This document shows positions 1 to 7,257 of a stretch of 64,000 nucleotides of DNA, in pieces (position 1 is the first letter of the stretch; each line of letters opens with the position of its first letter). The notes beneath the pieces were generated by a model, which searched no databases, was not told where the DNA came from, and saw only the letters and a program-made list of their open reading frames with translations. The stretch is from Neptunitalea lumnitzerae (GTDB lineage: Bacteria > Bacteroidota > Bacteroidia > Flavobacteriales > Flavobacteriaceae): positions 1,240,001 through 1,304,000 of the forward strand of contig NZ_BRVO01000001.1 in NCBI RefSeq assembly GCF_027924185.1, given 5' to 3'. The position numbers and the translations under genes are program-made.

Positions 1-2
1 CA

Positions 3-683
3 GTTTTGGCAACCATGGGTATGACATCTAACATGCATGAGGTAGTTGGTAAAAATACCGTATACCAGTTAGAAGAGCTTATAAAGGCGGTAGATGCTAA
101 AGGGGTACAAATAAAAATACTAACCTATGAAGGAGGCGTTTTAGAGGCTATCAAGAAAATTAGTGAAGAATTGTGGGTAGATTTAATTGTAATTGAACCT
201 AAAAGTACCGATATACGTGATGAGGTGTACTTAGGAAAAACTACTGGAAGTATTATTAAACAAACCGATATACCTACCCTTATTGTACCAGAAGATTATG
301 AACACCACCCAATAACGTCTATACTTACCGCATTTAAATCGGGTATTGTAAAAAACCGTAGCAAACTAGTGCCGCTGAAAGAAATTAAAGAGAAGTACAA
401 TGCTAGTGTAGAACTACTTTTGGTGAAAACGCCGGGCTATAACGAGGAGGATCTAGTAATAGATAGCGGACTAAAAGAGTTGAGTACAGGGGTTTCACAT
501 GCCGAAAGTGCTACTACTTTTCAGGGGGTATTACAACATATTCAGTTAGTTAACCCAGAAATGTTGTGTGTATTTAGAAGAAAGCGTGGTTTTTTTTCGA
601 AGTTATTAGAAAAAAATGTAATATTGAAACGTGATTTTCACTGTACAACACCACTCTTGGTGCTCTCGGTGAAAAAATATTAG
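3..683 (+). CDS. Universal stress protein family, 5' end cut by window
   Basis: The reading frame is open to the left edge, so the true start lies outside; TTG at 6 and ATG at 15 are internal codons. About 226 residues are visible. The first 95 form the second half of a UspA-like fold, ending in a strand of the TDIPTLIVPE type, which is typical where Usp domains close around the nucleotide or dimer site. The rest looks like a second, degenerate Usp domain ending in TTPLLVLSVKKY. Tandem-Usp proteins of about 270-280 residues are common in Bacteroidetes, so roughly 50 N-terminal residues are probably missing. The family is cytoplasmic and linked to stress responses. The last base of its TAG stop is also the first base of the tRNA that follows. 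Confidence 0.75.
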   Translation, partial: VLATMGMTSNMHEVVGKNTVYQLEELIKAVDAKGVQIKILTYEGGVLEAIKKISEELWVDLIVIEPKSTDIRDEVYLGKTTGSIIKQTDIPTLIVPEDYEHHPITSILTAFKSGIVKNRSKLVPLKEIKEKYNASVELLLVKTPGYNEEDLVIDSGLKELSTGVSHAESATTFQGVLQHIQLVNPEMLCVFRRKRGFFSKLLEKNVILKRDFHCTTPLLVLSVKKY

Positions 684-756
684 GGGATGTAGCTCAGCTG
701 GCTAGAGCGCTTGACTGGCAGTCAAGAGGTCGTGGGTTCGACTCCCATCTTCTCCA
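683..756 (+). tRNA. tRNA-Ala (anticodon GGC)
   Basis: A complete cloverleaf can be drawn. The acceptor strands are 683-689 and 749-755, the D stem is GCTC/GAGC, the anticodon stem CTTGA/TCAAG encloses the loop CTGGCAG (anticodon GGC), and the T arm is GTGGG-TTCGACT-CCCAT. The discriminator is A756. Position 3:70 is a G-T (G.U) wobble, the classic alanine identity element. CCA is not encoded (ACAA follows). Acceptor pair 6:67 is a T-T mismatch, unusual for this tRNA. The first base overlaps the stop codon of the upstream gene, so the tRNA is probably processed from a joint transcript. Confidence 0.9.
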
Positions 757-905
757 CAACATATAAAACCTCTGCACCTTTGGTTGGAGGTTTTTTTGTG
801 GGGTTAATCTACTGCCTTTTTTAACTTTAAGTAAGAAATAAGGGTACTCTTTTTCAGAGAATAAACAGGAATGTTGTGTATTTTTATACTCATATAACAA
901 TTTAC
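743..905 (+). repeat. Direct repeat copy 1: tRNA 3' end, terminator and 5' leader
   Basis: This stretch matches 3008-3172. It starts with 15 identical bases (TCCCATCTTCTCCAC) covering the tRNA 3' end, then a hairpin terminator, the identical run TTTTTTTGTGGGGTTAATCTAC, a diverged AACTTTAAGTAA block and the conserved leader containing TTGTGTATTTTTAT (about 843-905). The two copies bracket 2.27 kb with two lipoprotein genes. Confidence 0.7.
765..797 (+). terminator. Intrinsic terminator after tRNA-Ala
   Basis: The perfect 8-bp stem AAAACCTC/GAGGTTTT with a 14-nt loop runs into a T tract ending at 797. It ends the usp-tRNA transcript. Confidence 0.75.
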
Positions 906-915
906 CTATCATTAA

Positions 916-1698
916 ATGAAAACCTTAATTAAACTTACATTTATATTAATTTTAATTTTCAGCTGTTCCAATGAGAACAAAACTAAACCTAAAACAGACT
1001 TAGCGAAAAAGGTAAATTACGGTACTATAATTTCTGAATATCTAGAATCTAGAAAGAATGAACCAACTCTGATTTTTAATAACACATATTACCCGAATAA
1101 AAGATTTAATATTAGACTTGCTGAGAATGATATCAAATGGTCGGAAAAAGATAACGCACTAGAAATTATAATCAATGGAACAAAAGTAAATACATCAGAA
1201 AAAGTTACATTGAATAATACTTGGGGAGAAAATGTGGATAGCGTGAATTTTGCAAACACTGTGAGACAAATCAAATTTTACGAATCAGATTCTCTCCTGG
1301 GTTTTGTACTTACCAATGAGCCTTGCTCAGGATTGGCATGTTCGGTTAATTATCAATTGATTTATGATTTAAAGACAAAAAGCGAGAGTTATTTTGGAAG
1401 ATTTAAAACGGGTTTTGAATTAGAATTGTATGATTTCAATCATGATTCAAGAATCGATTTTTTAAGCAAAACGTTATATGGTAGAAAGGAACAAATGATG
1501 GATACTACAGAATTTATAATGTATAGTCAAACTGAAAAAGGAAATTTCCAAGAATTTAGAACTGAAGAACAAAATAGATTTACCTTCAGACATATTTATC
1601 CGGCAATTTATCCTGGACAAAATAAAGACACTGTAGTGGATAAATTTGAGGAAAATTGGATTGAAAAAATAAATAATAAAGTCAGCCAACAACGGTAG
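916..1698 (+). CDS. Hypothetical lipoprotein (260 aa)
   Basis: I do not recognise the family. The N terminus (MKTLIKLTFILILIFSCSNE) is a type II signal peptide with a lipobox ending at Cys17, so the product should be anchored in the envelope. The body is mixed alpha/beta, with an ELYDFNHDSRIDF segment near residue 170 that resembles a calcium-binding DxNxDxxxD loop. It is the first gene after the tRNA and follows the conserved ~63-bp leader with a 10-bp gap to the ATG. A hairpin terminator of the array type follows. No RBS is visible, as usual for the phylum. It is probably cargo of the accessory region. Confidence 0.65.
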   Translation: MKTLIKLTFILILIFSCSNENKTKPKTDLAKKVNYGTIISEYLESRKNEPTLIFNNTYYPNKRFNIRLAENDIKWSEKDNALEIIINGTKVNTSEKVTLNNTWGENVDSVNFANTVRQIKFYESDSLLGFVLTNEPCSGLACSVNYQLIYDLKTKSESYFGRFKTGFELELYDFNHDSRIDFLSKTLYGRKEQMMDTTEFIMYSQTEKGNFQEFRTEEQNRFTFRHIYPAIYPGQNKDTVVDKFEENWIEKINNKVSQQR

Positions 1699-1734
1699 TT
1701 ATAGCACAAATCACTGTAAGAGATAAACTATACT

Positions 1735-1762
1735 AGTCGCTTTAGAGCGGCTTTGTTGTTTT
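1735..1762 (+). terminator. Array-type hairpin terminator
   Basis: AGTCGCT/AGCGGCT stem (one G-T pair) followed by TTGTTGTTTT. The same element recurs at 4282, 10509, 11223, 12700 and 15170 in this region. Confidence 0.6.
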
Positions 1763-2328
1763 AACGGTATGGATGTTGGTCTGGAGCTTAAAGCAGTTTA
1801 ATGTTCGTTTAGGAATCTAAGTCAAATTCAGATTTTATTTTGTAAGAATTTTGAAAATCAGCACTTTTTCGAAAATGTTAAAGTCGTCATTTTTTTGAAG
1901 CCAAAAGACTTTTTAAGCCTCTTTTTTTTTCATGGGCAATTTAAAAATCACCAAACTATGCTAAATAAAATGAACTTAAAAATTTGATGTTAAAAGGCTT
2001 GGAGCTAATAAAGAATAAAATTATTTTTAAAAAACATAGTTTATTGTTTTATAGTTTGTATAAGTTTTATAAAAAAGGGTATTGAGGTTGTTTACCGCTT
2101 GTTTCCTGATGACACACCTGTGTATTCCTGCTTGTTTACTCCTTGTAGCAAAATAGCATCTAGCTATAAACAAGTGAAAAATCATTCTTTTTTGTAGGAA
2201 GGATTTTTTAGAATTTAGACTTTTATCTGGTTTAATAAAGCTATTTCCCTAACCAAGGCATACCATTCACTCATTTGAGCTTTTATAAAAATTTGGTTTC
2301 AATAAATTTGAAGTAAAATTGACTTAAG
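1763..2328. other. 566-bp AT-rich intergenic stretch
   Basis: I see no gene, RNA or repeat of the array family here. The only candidate signal is TAAATTTG at 2303-2310, which fits the flavobacterial -7 box and would put transcription about 13-19 bp before the next ATG. No well-spaced TTG (-33) accompanies it. Confidence 0.35.
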
Positions 2329-2871
2329 ATGCGATGTTTATATGTGATTTTAGTTTGGGTGTTAACATTAAGCTGTAGTTCTGTTTATAAAACTACTGAA
2401 GTTGAGGTTAATTCTTCTATTCAATTAAGTCCTCCTTTTACTAATCAGGGGGAGCAAGAGGATTATTGGGCTCAAGAACTTTTTAAAAAAGAGTATACAA
2501 AGAAACAGTATTCAAAATTTGTTGGAGAAATAACAAACACTGGTAACAAAATAAGATTTGGCAAATTTCAATTTGTCGAGCTTTTTGATTCAAATTCAGA
2601 TTACAATATGATTTTCGAAAAAGGATTGTTTTATCCAGATATCTTGAATGTAATCAGTTTAAATATTGGAAGTTTAGAGGAACTTAAATTTTTGTCTGAT
2701 AACCCTAAAGTAAAGAGATTCAGATTTTGGTTATACCGACCAAATATGGCAAATCCTCAAGTTTATGTATTTGAGCTAACAAATTATAAGGCTACTGAAA
2801 AAACGGATTGGAAATCGTTTATAAAGGATGCTCAATTAACTTTTGTAAAAGATGGTTGGATAATTTTATAG
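2329..2871 (+). CDS. Hypothetical lipoprotein (180 aa)
   Basis: Family not recognised. MRCLYVILVWVLTLSCSS is a lipoprotein signal with the lipobox Cys at residue 16. The mature part is about 165 residues, soluble and beta-rich. The gene lies between the two tRNA-end direct repeats and reads toward the second copy. Its upstream region lacks the array leader, unlike the gene at 916; a TAAATTTG box at 2303 may be its own promoter. It has no close partner: the gaps to both neighbours exceed 300 bp. Confidence 0.6.
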   Translation: MRCLYVILVWVLTLSCSSVYKTTEVEVNSSIQLSPPFTNQGEQEDYWAQELFKKEYTKKQYSKFVGEITNTGNKIRFGKFQFVELFDSNSDYNMIFEKGLFYPDILNVISLNIGSLEELKFLSDNPKVKRFRFWLYRPNMANPQVYVFELTNYKATEKTDWKSFIKDAQLTFVKDGWIIL

Positions 2872-3007
2872 TTCAAACAGCTTTGTTTAGAAGCTTCAAC
2901 TATGTTAAAATTGTTAAACTTTGTTAAAAAGGGGGCTATTCGGTGACCTCTTAATTTTAGCTCTTTTTAAACCCTTGTAAACACACGATTTTGGAGCTTT
3001 TGGATAG

Positions 3008-3172
3008 TCCCATCTTCTCCACTAGCTATAGAACCTCCACACCAAAGGTGTGGAGGTTTTTTTGTGGGGTTAATCTACAATCTCTTTTAACTTTAAGTAA
3101 GGAATAAAACTTATTCTTCTCTGGGGCATAAACATGAATATTGTGTATTTTTATGCTAGTATAAGGAGTTGT
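3008..3172 (+). repeat. Direct repeat copy 2: tRNA-end fragment, terminator and leader
   Basis: Bases 3008-3022 repeat the last 15 bases of the tRNA-Ala region (743-757) without the rest of the tRNA. After a terminator and the identical TTTTTTTGTGGGGTTAATCTAC run comes the leader (about 3111-3172) with GAATATTGTGTATTTTTAT. The arrangement resembles an attachment-site duplication, but no integrase gene is present between or near the copies. Confidence 0.65.
3032..3063 (+). terminator. Strong intrinsic terminator
   Basis: Perfect 12-bp stem AACCTCCACACC/GGTGTGGAGGTT around an AAA loop, followed by a T tract. It is a stronger version of the terminator at 765-797. Confidence 0.8.
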
Positions 3173-3188
3173 AAGCCATTTGAAAAAA

Positions 3189-3593
3189 ATGAACGAACCA
3201 ATAATAATTGAAGAATTAGGAAAAGTTTACGGAAGAGATGCCATATTTCTTGATGGAATTGAATTTAAGGGAACTCACTCTGTAAAACTGATAGGGGATT
3301 TTAATGGTTCGCTTTGTGAAAACGTAAAAAACGAAAAGTGGATTACATACGAACTGACTTTTAAGGAAATTTTGGAGTTTAAAATGGTGGAATTGGACTT
3401 TTATTCTGACATAGAATATACTTCCAGTTTTGAAAAAGTTTTTGACTCTGATAGAATAAACGAATTTTCTAAAAGTTCGCAGAATTTTAAATTAAAGAGT
3501 TCACACGAACATTATATTTTTCATACTTATGACCATGTGATTGAAGTAATTGCTAGTGAATTTGAATTAAAACTTAAACAAAAAAAAGAATAA
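3189..3593 (+). CDS. Hypothetical cytoplasmic protein (about 134 aa)
   Basis: No signal peptide or membrane segment; an acidic, soluble protein beginning MNEPIIIEELGKVYGRD. I do not recognise the family. I chose ATG 3189; a TTG at 3180, three codons upstream, is the alternative and lies directly behind the conserved leader. The size, charge and setting (leader before it, large palindrome after it) are those of cassette-borne small genes. A role as an immunity-like or regulatory protein would be a guess. Confidence 0.55.
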   Translation: MNEPIIIEELGKVYGRDAIFLDGIEFKGTHSVKLIGDFNGSLCENVKNEKWITYELTFKEILEFKMVELDFYSDIEYTSSFEKVFDSDRINEFSKSSQNFKLKSSHEHYIFHTYDHVIEVIASEFELKLKQKKE

Positions 3594-3610
3594 AAACGGC
3601 ACACAATCAA

Positions 3611-3722
3611 TGGTAACCACAATTACGGCGGCTTCGACTTCGTCCGAATCTACTCTGAATTGCTACCGCCAGTTCTTAACCGAAAATCACTAACTTTAAT
3701 CCTTTAACTGGTGGTTATACAC
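3611..3722 (+). repeat. Large imperfect palindrome, attC-like (+ strand)
   Basis: It begins 17 bases after the stop of the preceding gene. Outer arms GGTAACCAC (3612-3620) and GTGGTTATAC (3711-3720) face each other. Inside, CAATTACGGCGGCTTCG and CGAATCTACTCTGAATTG pair around a short loop with an unpaired internal bulge. The inner part is closely similar to the minus-strand element at 6229-6292. A folded, bulged single-strand hairpin between genes is the hallmark of integron attC sites, but the canonical core-site heptamers are not clear. Confidence 0.55.
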
Positions 3723-3729
3723 AACCATT

Positions 3730-4239
3730 ATGGCACATAAGATGAAACCAGTAGAATCTACATACGAAATTATTCTTGGGAAACATTTGAATCAAGACGT
3801 TGACGAAAAATGGTCTACTTGGGCTGTAGATATGATGATGATAGGATATGACACAGAACATTTAGTAGAACTTGCTGGAATTGAAAAACCATACAACCAA
3901 TTCGAATTAAAAGAATTAACCGACAAGGTATTTGAAGAACTTAATCTTGACTTCACAAATCGGGATAAAGTAGTTGTTGATTATGTGACTTATTTGGCTA
4001 CGGAAGTACTGAATGATAATAGAGATTTACTCAAAACCCTAAGAGAAATTAAAGACCTGTGTATTGCTCTTGATTACCACCGTAAAATATATGATTTCTA
4101 CTCGCTATACTATGCCAAAGAAGATTTGAATGATGATACTGTACAATGGTATTGGAATGGAGCAGACAGAACCAATATAGACCAAATTTGTATGGAATAT
4201 TTAACCAACTGGATTAAAGAAAATGGAAGTCAACTTTAA
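3730..4239 (+). CDS. Hypothetical cytoplasmic protein (169 aa)
   Basis: Family not recognised. The product is acidic, mostly alpha-helical, and has no signal peptide. It begins MAHKMKPVESTYEIILGKHL; MKPVEST at 3742 is a possible internal start. Aromatic and acidic clusters (DFYSLYYAKEDLNDD, QWYWNGADRTN) in the C-terminal third suggest a protein- or nucleic-acid-binding helical domain, with no catalytic motif. The gene follows the palindrome by 8 bp and is followed by an array-type terminator, so it fits one gene-plus-palindrome unit. Confidence 0.6.
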   Translation: MAHKMKPVESTYEIILGKHLNQDVDEKWSTWAVDMMMIGYDTEHLVELAGIEKPYNQFELKELTDKVFEELNLDFTNRDKVVVDYVTYLATEVLNDNRDLLKTLREIKDLCIALDYHRKIYDFYSLYYAKEDLNDDTVQWYWNGADRTNIDQICMEYLTNWIKENGSQL

Positions 4240-4281
4240 TAAGGAAAGCCAAGTTTTAAACAATTAAAAAATCTATGATAC

Positions 4282-4311
4282 AAGCCGCTCTAGAGCGGCT
4301 TTGATGTTTTT
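4282..4311 (+). terminator. Array-type hairpin terminator
   Basis: AAGCCGCT-CTAG-AGCGGCTT, then TTGATGTTTTT. It closes the gene ending at 4239. Confidence 0.75.
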
Positions 4312-4398
4312 AGGGGGTAATATGCTTTATAGTGAATTATCAATTTTGGGAGCTTTAATCGAGGAGTATGAGAACAAAAATACTTCTCTGTAATAGCA

Positions 4399-4436
4399 AA
4401 TGAGCCAATTAAAACTACTAATCGGCTCATTTTTTA
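4399..4436. terminator. Second hairpin, possibly bidirectional
   Basis: AATGAGCC/GGCTCATT 8-bp stem with a 17-nt loop and a T run on the + strand. No gene ends just before it, so it may be the trace of a lost gene. Confidence 0.5.
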
Positions 4437-4512
4437 GTGTTTTTTGAGGTGATTATATGATTTTGGAGAAATGATGCCGTTGTGACATTAAGTAAGCCTA
4501 TGCATAGAGTAG

Positions 4513-4718
4513 AACCAATATGGGAGGTTGGCCAGTAGCTCAAAGTCCAATTCTACGAACGACAATAACGCAATCCAAATTAAAGAAGAGAGGTTATTTA
4601 AGTATGCTAACATAATATAAGGGTTAGTATCATTTTTGAACCGACGTATACGCGACCCGTACGTACGGTGGTGTGAGAGGCGCACTTCGTCAGCTACTGG
4701 CGGAGCCGTCTACTCGAT
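4513..4718 (+). mobile_element. Group II intron 3' remnant (domains V and VI)
   Basis: 4638-4671 is a 34-base stretch with the domain V look: ACCG...CGGT base, CGTACGTACGGT right strand and a long upper helix. It continues into GTGTGAGAGG and a domain VI-like hairpin (CTTCGTCAG/CTGGCGGAG, 9 bp with G-T pairs, 4685-4702). The end is CTACTCGAT (4710-4718), the usual 3' end of bacterial group II introns. Just upstream, 4513-4620 is a 35-codon open stretch (begins NQYGRLASSS, ends ERLFKYANII) in the place where the C terminus of an intron-encoded protein would sit, but its identity is uncertain. No reverse transcriptase domain and no 5' end remain, so the element is dead. Confidence 0.65.
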
Positions 4719-4730
4719 TGTGTAGCGTTT

Positions 4731-5381
4731 TTACATTTGATTAAATACTCCGTTATAATCTATTGGATATATGATTTCATAATTCCAATCGTCTTCTGCA
4801 GTATTCAATCTTTTCATTATTAAACTTTTGTCTAAAAGGCTTTCTTGATTAAGAATGTCCATAATCAATTGTATAGACTTTTCCCATTCAGTAACTTCAA
4901 ACAGCATATTTGCTCCACCTGGACCTAAATCGCCTGCTATCCATTCTCCTAATCCATTACTATTCAGTTTTTCGTGAATCTTTTCTTCAATAGAATGACG
5001 TAAGTCTAAGACTTGTAAATCATTTTCATTTTTTGGTTGCATTTGTACAAAAATGATTTTTCCAATATTGTCAAAACTCTTTCGGTAACCTTTAATTTTT
5101 AGGGAAGATTTTATTGAGTCCAATTCAGATTCCGATACTATTCTTTTATTAGTTATCTTCTGAAGTGTGTTGTAATTTTCATCAAAACTTATTTCTCCTT
5201 CTATCAAATTCAGGTTCGAGTTGTCTTTTACAATTCGACTGAACTCAATTATTCCTTCGGTCTCATTTTTATAATTTGAACTGACGTATTTAATGTCCAC
5301 TTTTTCAGTCGGTTTATGATTTGTTTGGTTGTTACAACTCAAAGCAAAAATGGTTATCAATATTATTCCTATGTTCTTCAT
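4731..5381 (-). CDS. Hypothetical lipoprotein (216 aa)
   Basis: MKNIGIILITIFALSCNNQ is a lipoprotein signal with the lipobox Cys at residue 16. The mature region is about 200 residues, acidic and soluble; a glycine-rich LGEWIAGDLGPGGANMLFEV patch near residue 145 is its most distinctive part. Family unknown. The start lies 15 bp from a minus-strand copy of the conserved leader (5397-5459), and its 3' end is 12 bp from the intron remnant, which is on the opposite strand. It looks like array cargo inserted in inverted orientation. Confidence 0.6.
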   Translation of the reverse strand: MKNIGIILITIFALSCNNQTNHKPTEKVDIKYVSSNYKNETEGIIEFSRIVKDNSNLNLIEGEISFDENYNTLQKITNKRIVSESELDSIKSSLKIKGYRKSFDNIGKIIFVQMQPKNENDLQVLDLRHSIEEKIHEKLNSNGLGEWIAGDLGPGGANMLFEVTEWEKSIQLIMDILNQESLLDKSLIMKRLNTAEDDWNYEIIYPIDYNGVFNQM

Positions 5382-5396
5382 TTCTTAAATGCTACA

Positions 5397-5459
5397 CAAC
5401 TCGTTATATATGGATAAACATACACTATATTTAATGTTATTTCCCAGATAAGAGGAGCC
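5397..5459 (-). repeat. Conserved 5' leader, minus-strand copy
   Basis: Read on the minus strand it gives CTCCTCTTATCTGGG, then AATATAGTGTATGTTTATCC and TATATAACGAGTTG, matching the plus-strand leaders at 843, 3111, 10564, 11336 and 12755. Farther upstream TATATTTA resembles a -7 box. Confidence 0.65.
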
Positions 5460-5610
5460 TATGTTTATTATTTACTTACACCTTATAAATATAACACTTT
5501 ACGTGTGTCTATTTTACGGACAACCATAAAAAGTAATTTAACAAAACAAGCAGCATCACGCCGTTGCACAAGCTATTCGCATTTAGTGAGTGCGGTAAGC
5601 TTTACATTGC

Positions 5611-5655
5611 TGTTATTTGGGAGTTGTGAAACGGTTTCCGGTGTTGTAGCTAGTT
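5611..5655 (-). repeat. 3' tail repeat of the array, minus-strand copy
   Basis: Minus-strand reading gives CAACACCGGAAACCGTTTCA then CAACTCCCAAATAAC, directly after the gene ending at 5660. The CAACTCCCAAATAA core recurs after the genes ending at 11156 and 15107. Confidence 0.6.
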
Positions 5656-5659
5656 TTTA

Positions 5660-6142
5660 TTATTTCTTCTTAAGAGATTCTGTTTTTAGTTTTTGAATTA
5701 ATTCCACGTCATCTTCTTGTATTCCTCCAATTTTTTTTCCGAAACAGTTTAATAGTGCATAAATGGTTCCAATAATAACATCTCTTCTTCTTGTATCAAC
5801 CTTATGATAAGTAGCATCCGTTATTTTAAATCCTAATGAAACTTCCTCTCCTTTTAAAGCCTCTACATAGCTAATAAAGAAGTTTAAAGTTTTTTCAATT
5901 TCAATCCTAAGCTGTTGAGGAAGTTGATTTTCGTTAATTAAATATTCAACATTATTTCGTCTATATTCTTTATCCAATTTGCATATTTTTAATTCAACGT
6001 GTGCATAGTGTCCCGTATATTTTTTAAAAAAGCCTATACCAGTTTTTTCGTCAAAACTCCAGATTTCAAGATTATCCTTTATTTGATAGAAGTACTTGGC
6101 AAATCCCCCTAATGTACCATGTAAAAGTTTTATTTCATTCAT
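5660..6142 (-). CDS. Hypothetical cytoplasmic protein (160 aa)
   Basis: A soluble protein with no signal peptide, starting MNEIKLLHGTLGGFAKYFYQI. The first half is predicted beta-rich, the second half alpha-helical with a lysine-rich tail (KLKTESLKKK). I cannot name the family. It lies downstream of the PIN-like gene on the same strand, separated by the palindrome at 6229-6292, and is followed by the CAACTCCCAAATAA tail. That order (gene, palindrome, gene, tail) mirrors the plus-strand pairs at 3189-4239 and 13022-15107. Confidence 0.55.
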   Translation of the reverse strand: MNEIKLLHGTLGGFAKYFYQIKDNLEIWSFDEKTGIGFFKKYTGHYAHVELKICKLDKEYRRNNVEYLINENQLPQQLRIEIEKTLNFFISYVEALKGEEVSLGFKITDATYHKVDTRRRDVIIGTIYALLNCFGKKIGGIQEDDVELIQKLKTESLKKK

Positions 6143-6228
6143 AGTTTTTTTGCATTGCTTACACCTGTCTCTTATAACCGTCAGTTACGGTTTTAAAGTT
6201 AATAACTTTCAGTTTAGCACTTATGTTG

Positions 6229-6292
6229 GCAATTCCGAGTGGATTCGGACGTAGTCGAATCCGCCGTAATTGCGGTTATACATTGTTGCCAG
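6229..6292 (-). repeat. Large imperfect palindrome, attC-like (- strand)
   Basis: On the minus strand, GCAATT and AATTGC enclose a 5-6 base internal bulge, then GGATTCG and CGAATCC close a short loop. It is flanked by CTGGCAACAATGTATAACC. It is closely similar to the inner part of 3611-3722 and begins directly after the stop of the PIN-like gene. Confidence 0.6.
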
Positions 6293-6299
6293 TAGTTTT

Positions 6300-7067
6300 T
6301 TATTCATTTCCTTTCGAGTCTAAAACTTTTGTTTCTATTCCATAAATCTCAAATACGGCCTTGGCTTTATTTCTTGTTCTCTTATCATTGCAAATAAAAT
6401 AGTCGCAATAGCTCGAAAAATGACTGTGACTTGCATCCCAAAGTCGAGCGTAATTTGATTTTTCATTGTGTTTGTCTTTCCAATATCCAACCATATCTAA
6501 CATCTCGAAAATTCCAGCAAATCTATTATGCAGTCCCATTTCTTTTCCTTGAGGATGAAACTCAATTGCTTTTTCAATCATACCCACGAGTGAAAATCCG
6601 CCCATTAAGTCGCTTTTAGAATTGATTTGCTCAATAACTTCTTTAGGCGAATAATTGTTAATTCGGATTGGGTCAATATTTAGTTGTTTTCTAAATTCCG
6701 CTTTTTGTGTTTCGCTTACGGTATTCATCATTCCTTTCATCATATTTTGCGCAAAAGGAACATCGTTTATTGTGTTAAAAACAACACTTGGTTTTTCTTT
6801 TAGTTTATGGACTTTGTTTGATGGTAATTCCTGAAATAGATAGTTGTTATTTGTAACACTTGATATTGTTTGAAAACGTTTTTCAAGTCTATTATTCAGT
6901 TCAGATTTTGTTTTTGCAGTAATTTCATTTGCTTCTTGAAGATGAGAAGCAGAATAAAAGAAGTCAGTTATGTTTTTGTCAATATTTTCCAATAAATCCG
7001 TAGTTGACAATGAATTTTGTTCAATGTCAACGAAAATGTTGTTATCTAAATATGCTGTTTTTTTCAA
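6300..7067 (-). CDS. PIN-domain-like nuclease (255 aa)
   Basis: The acidic residues of a PIN fold are in place: Asp8 in AYLDNNIFVD, Glu45 in ASHLQEANEI, and near the C terminus Asp211 (LWDASHSH), Asp222 (YCDYF) and Asp228 (CNDKR). PIN domains are metal-dependent RNases, often toxins. Here about 150 residues separate the N- and C-terminal parts, longer than in typical VapC toxins of about 135 residues. No antitoxin-like gene is adjacent. The gene has a minus-strand leader upstream and an attC-like palindrome at its 3' end, so it looks like a stand-alone cassette. Activity is inferred from the motifs only. Confidence 0.65.
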   Translation of the reverse strand: MKKTAYLDNNIFVDIEQNSLSTTDLLENIDKNITDFFYSASHLQEANEITAKTKSELNNRLEKRFQTISSVTNNNYLFQELPSNKVHKLKEKPSVVFNTINDVPFAQNMMKGMMNTVSETQKAEFRKQLNIDPIRINNYSPKEVIEQINSKSDLMGGFSLVGMIEKAIEFHPQGKEMGLHNRFAGIFEMLDMVGYWKDKHNEKSNYARLWDASHSHFSSYCDYFICNDKRTRNKAKAVFEIYGIETKVLDSKGNE

Positions 7068-7075
7068 ATTACTGG

Positions 7076-7138
7076 CAACTCGTTATATTAGGATAAATAT
7101 ACTCTATATTCCATGTTATGTTCCGGATAAGAGGAGCT
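7076..7138 (-). repeat. Conserved 5' leader, minus-strand copy
   Basis: Minus-strand reading: CTCCTCTTATCCGGAACATA, then GGAATATAGAGTATATTTATCC and AATATAACGAGTTG, ending 9 bp before the ATG of the PIN-like gene. Closest to the copy at 5397-5459. Confidence 0.7.
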
Positions 7139-7160
7139 CTTGTTTATTATTTGTATATCT

Positions 7161-7168
7161 CAAATATA
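7161..7168 (-). promoter_or_regulatory. Candidate -7 box TATATTTG
   Basis: It fits the flavobacterial TAnnTTTG consensus and lies about 95 bp upstream of the PIN-like gene, just before the leader, so the leader would be transcribed as a 5' UTR. No well-spaced TTG seen. Confidence 0.4.
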
Positions 7169-7257
7169 ATACTTTGTGAGTATAGATTTTCACGCCGCCC
7201 ATAAAACAATAGCTGTATTTACTTCATTATCAAAAAGTACATAGCCATTACCCCAAC

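Noticed and set aside
694-912. 72-residue minus-strand frame containing WESNPRPLDCQSSALAS
   Set aside because: It is the antisense of the tRNA-Ala, a well-known artefact peptide. No start context or conservation is expected.
4488-4685. 65-residue minus-strand frame
   Set aside because: It is antisense to the group II intron remnant.
5505-5696. 63-residue plus-strand frame
   Set aside because: It lies across the minus-strand 3' tail repeat and the end of the 5660-6142 gene; composition is not protein-like.
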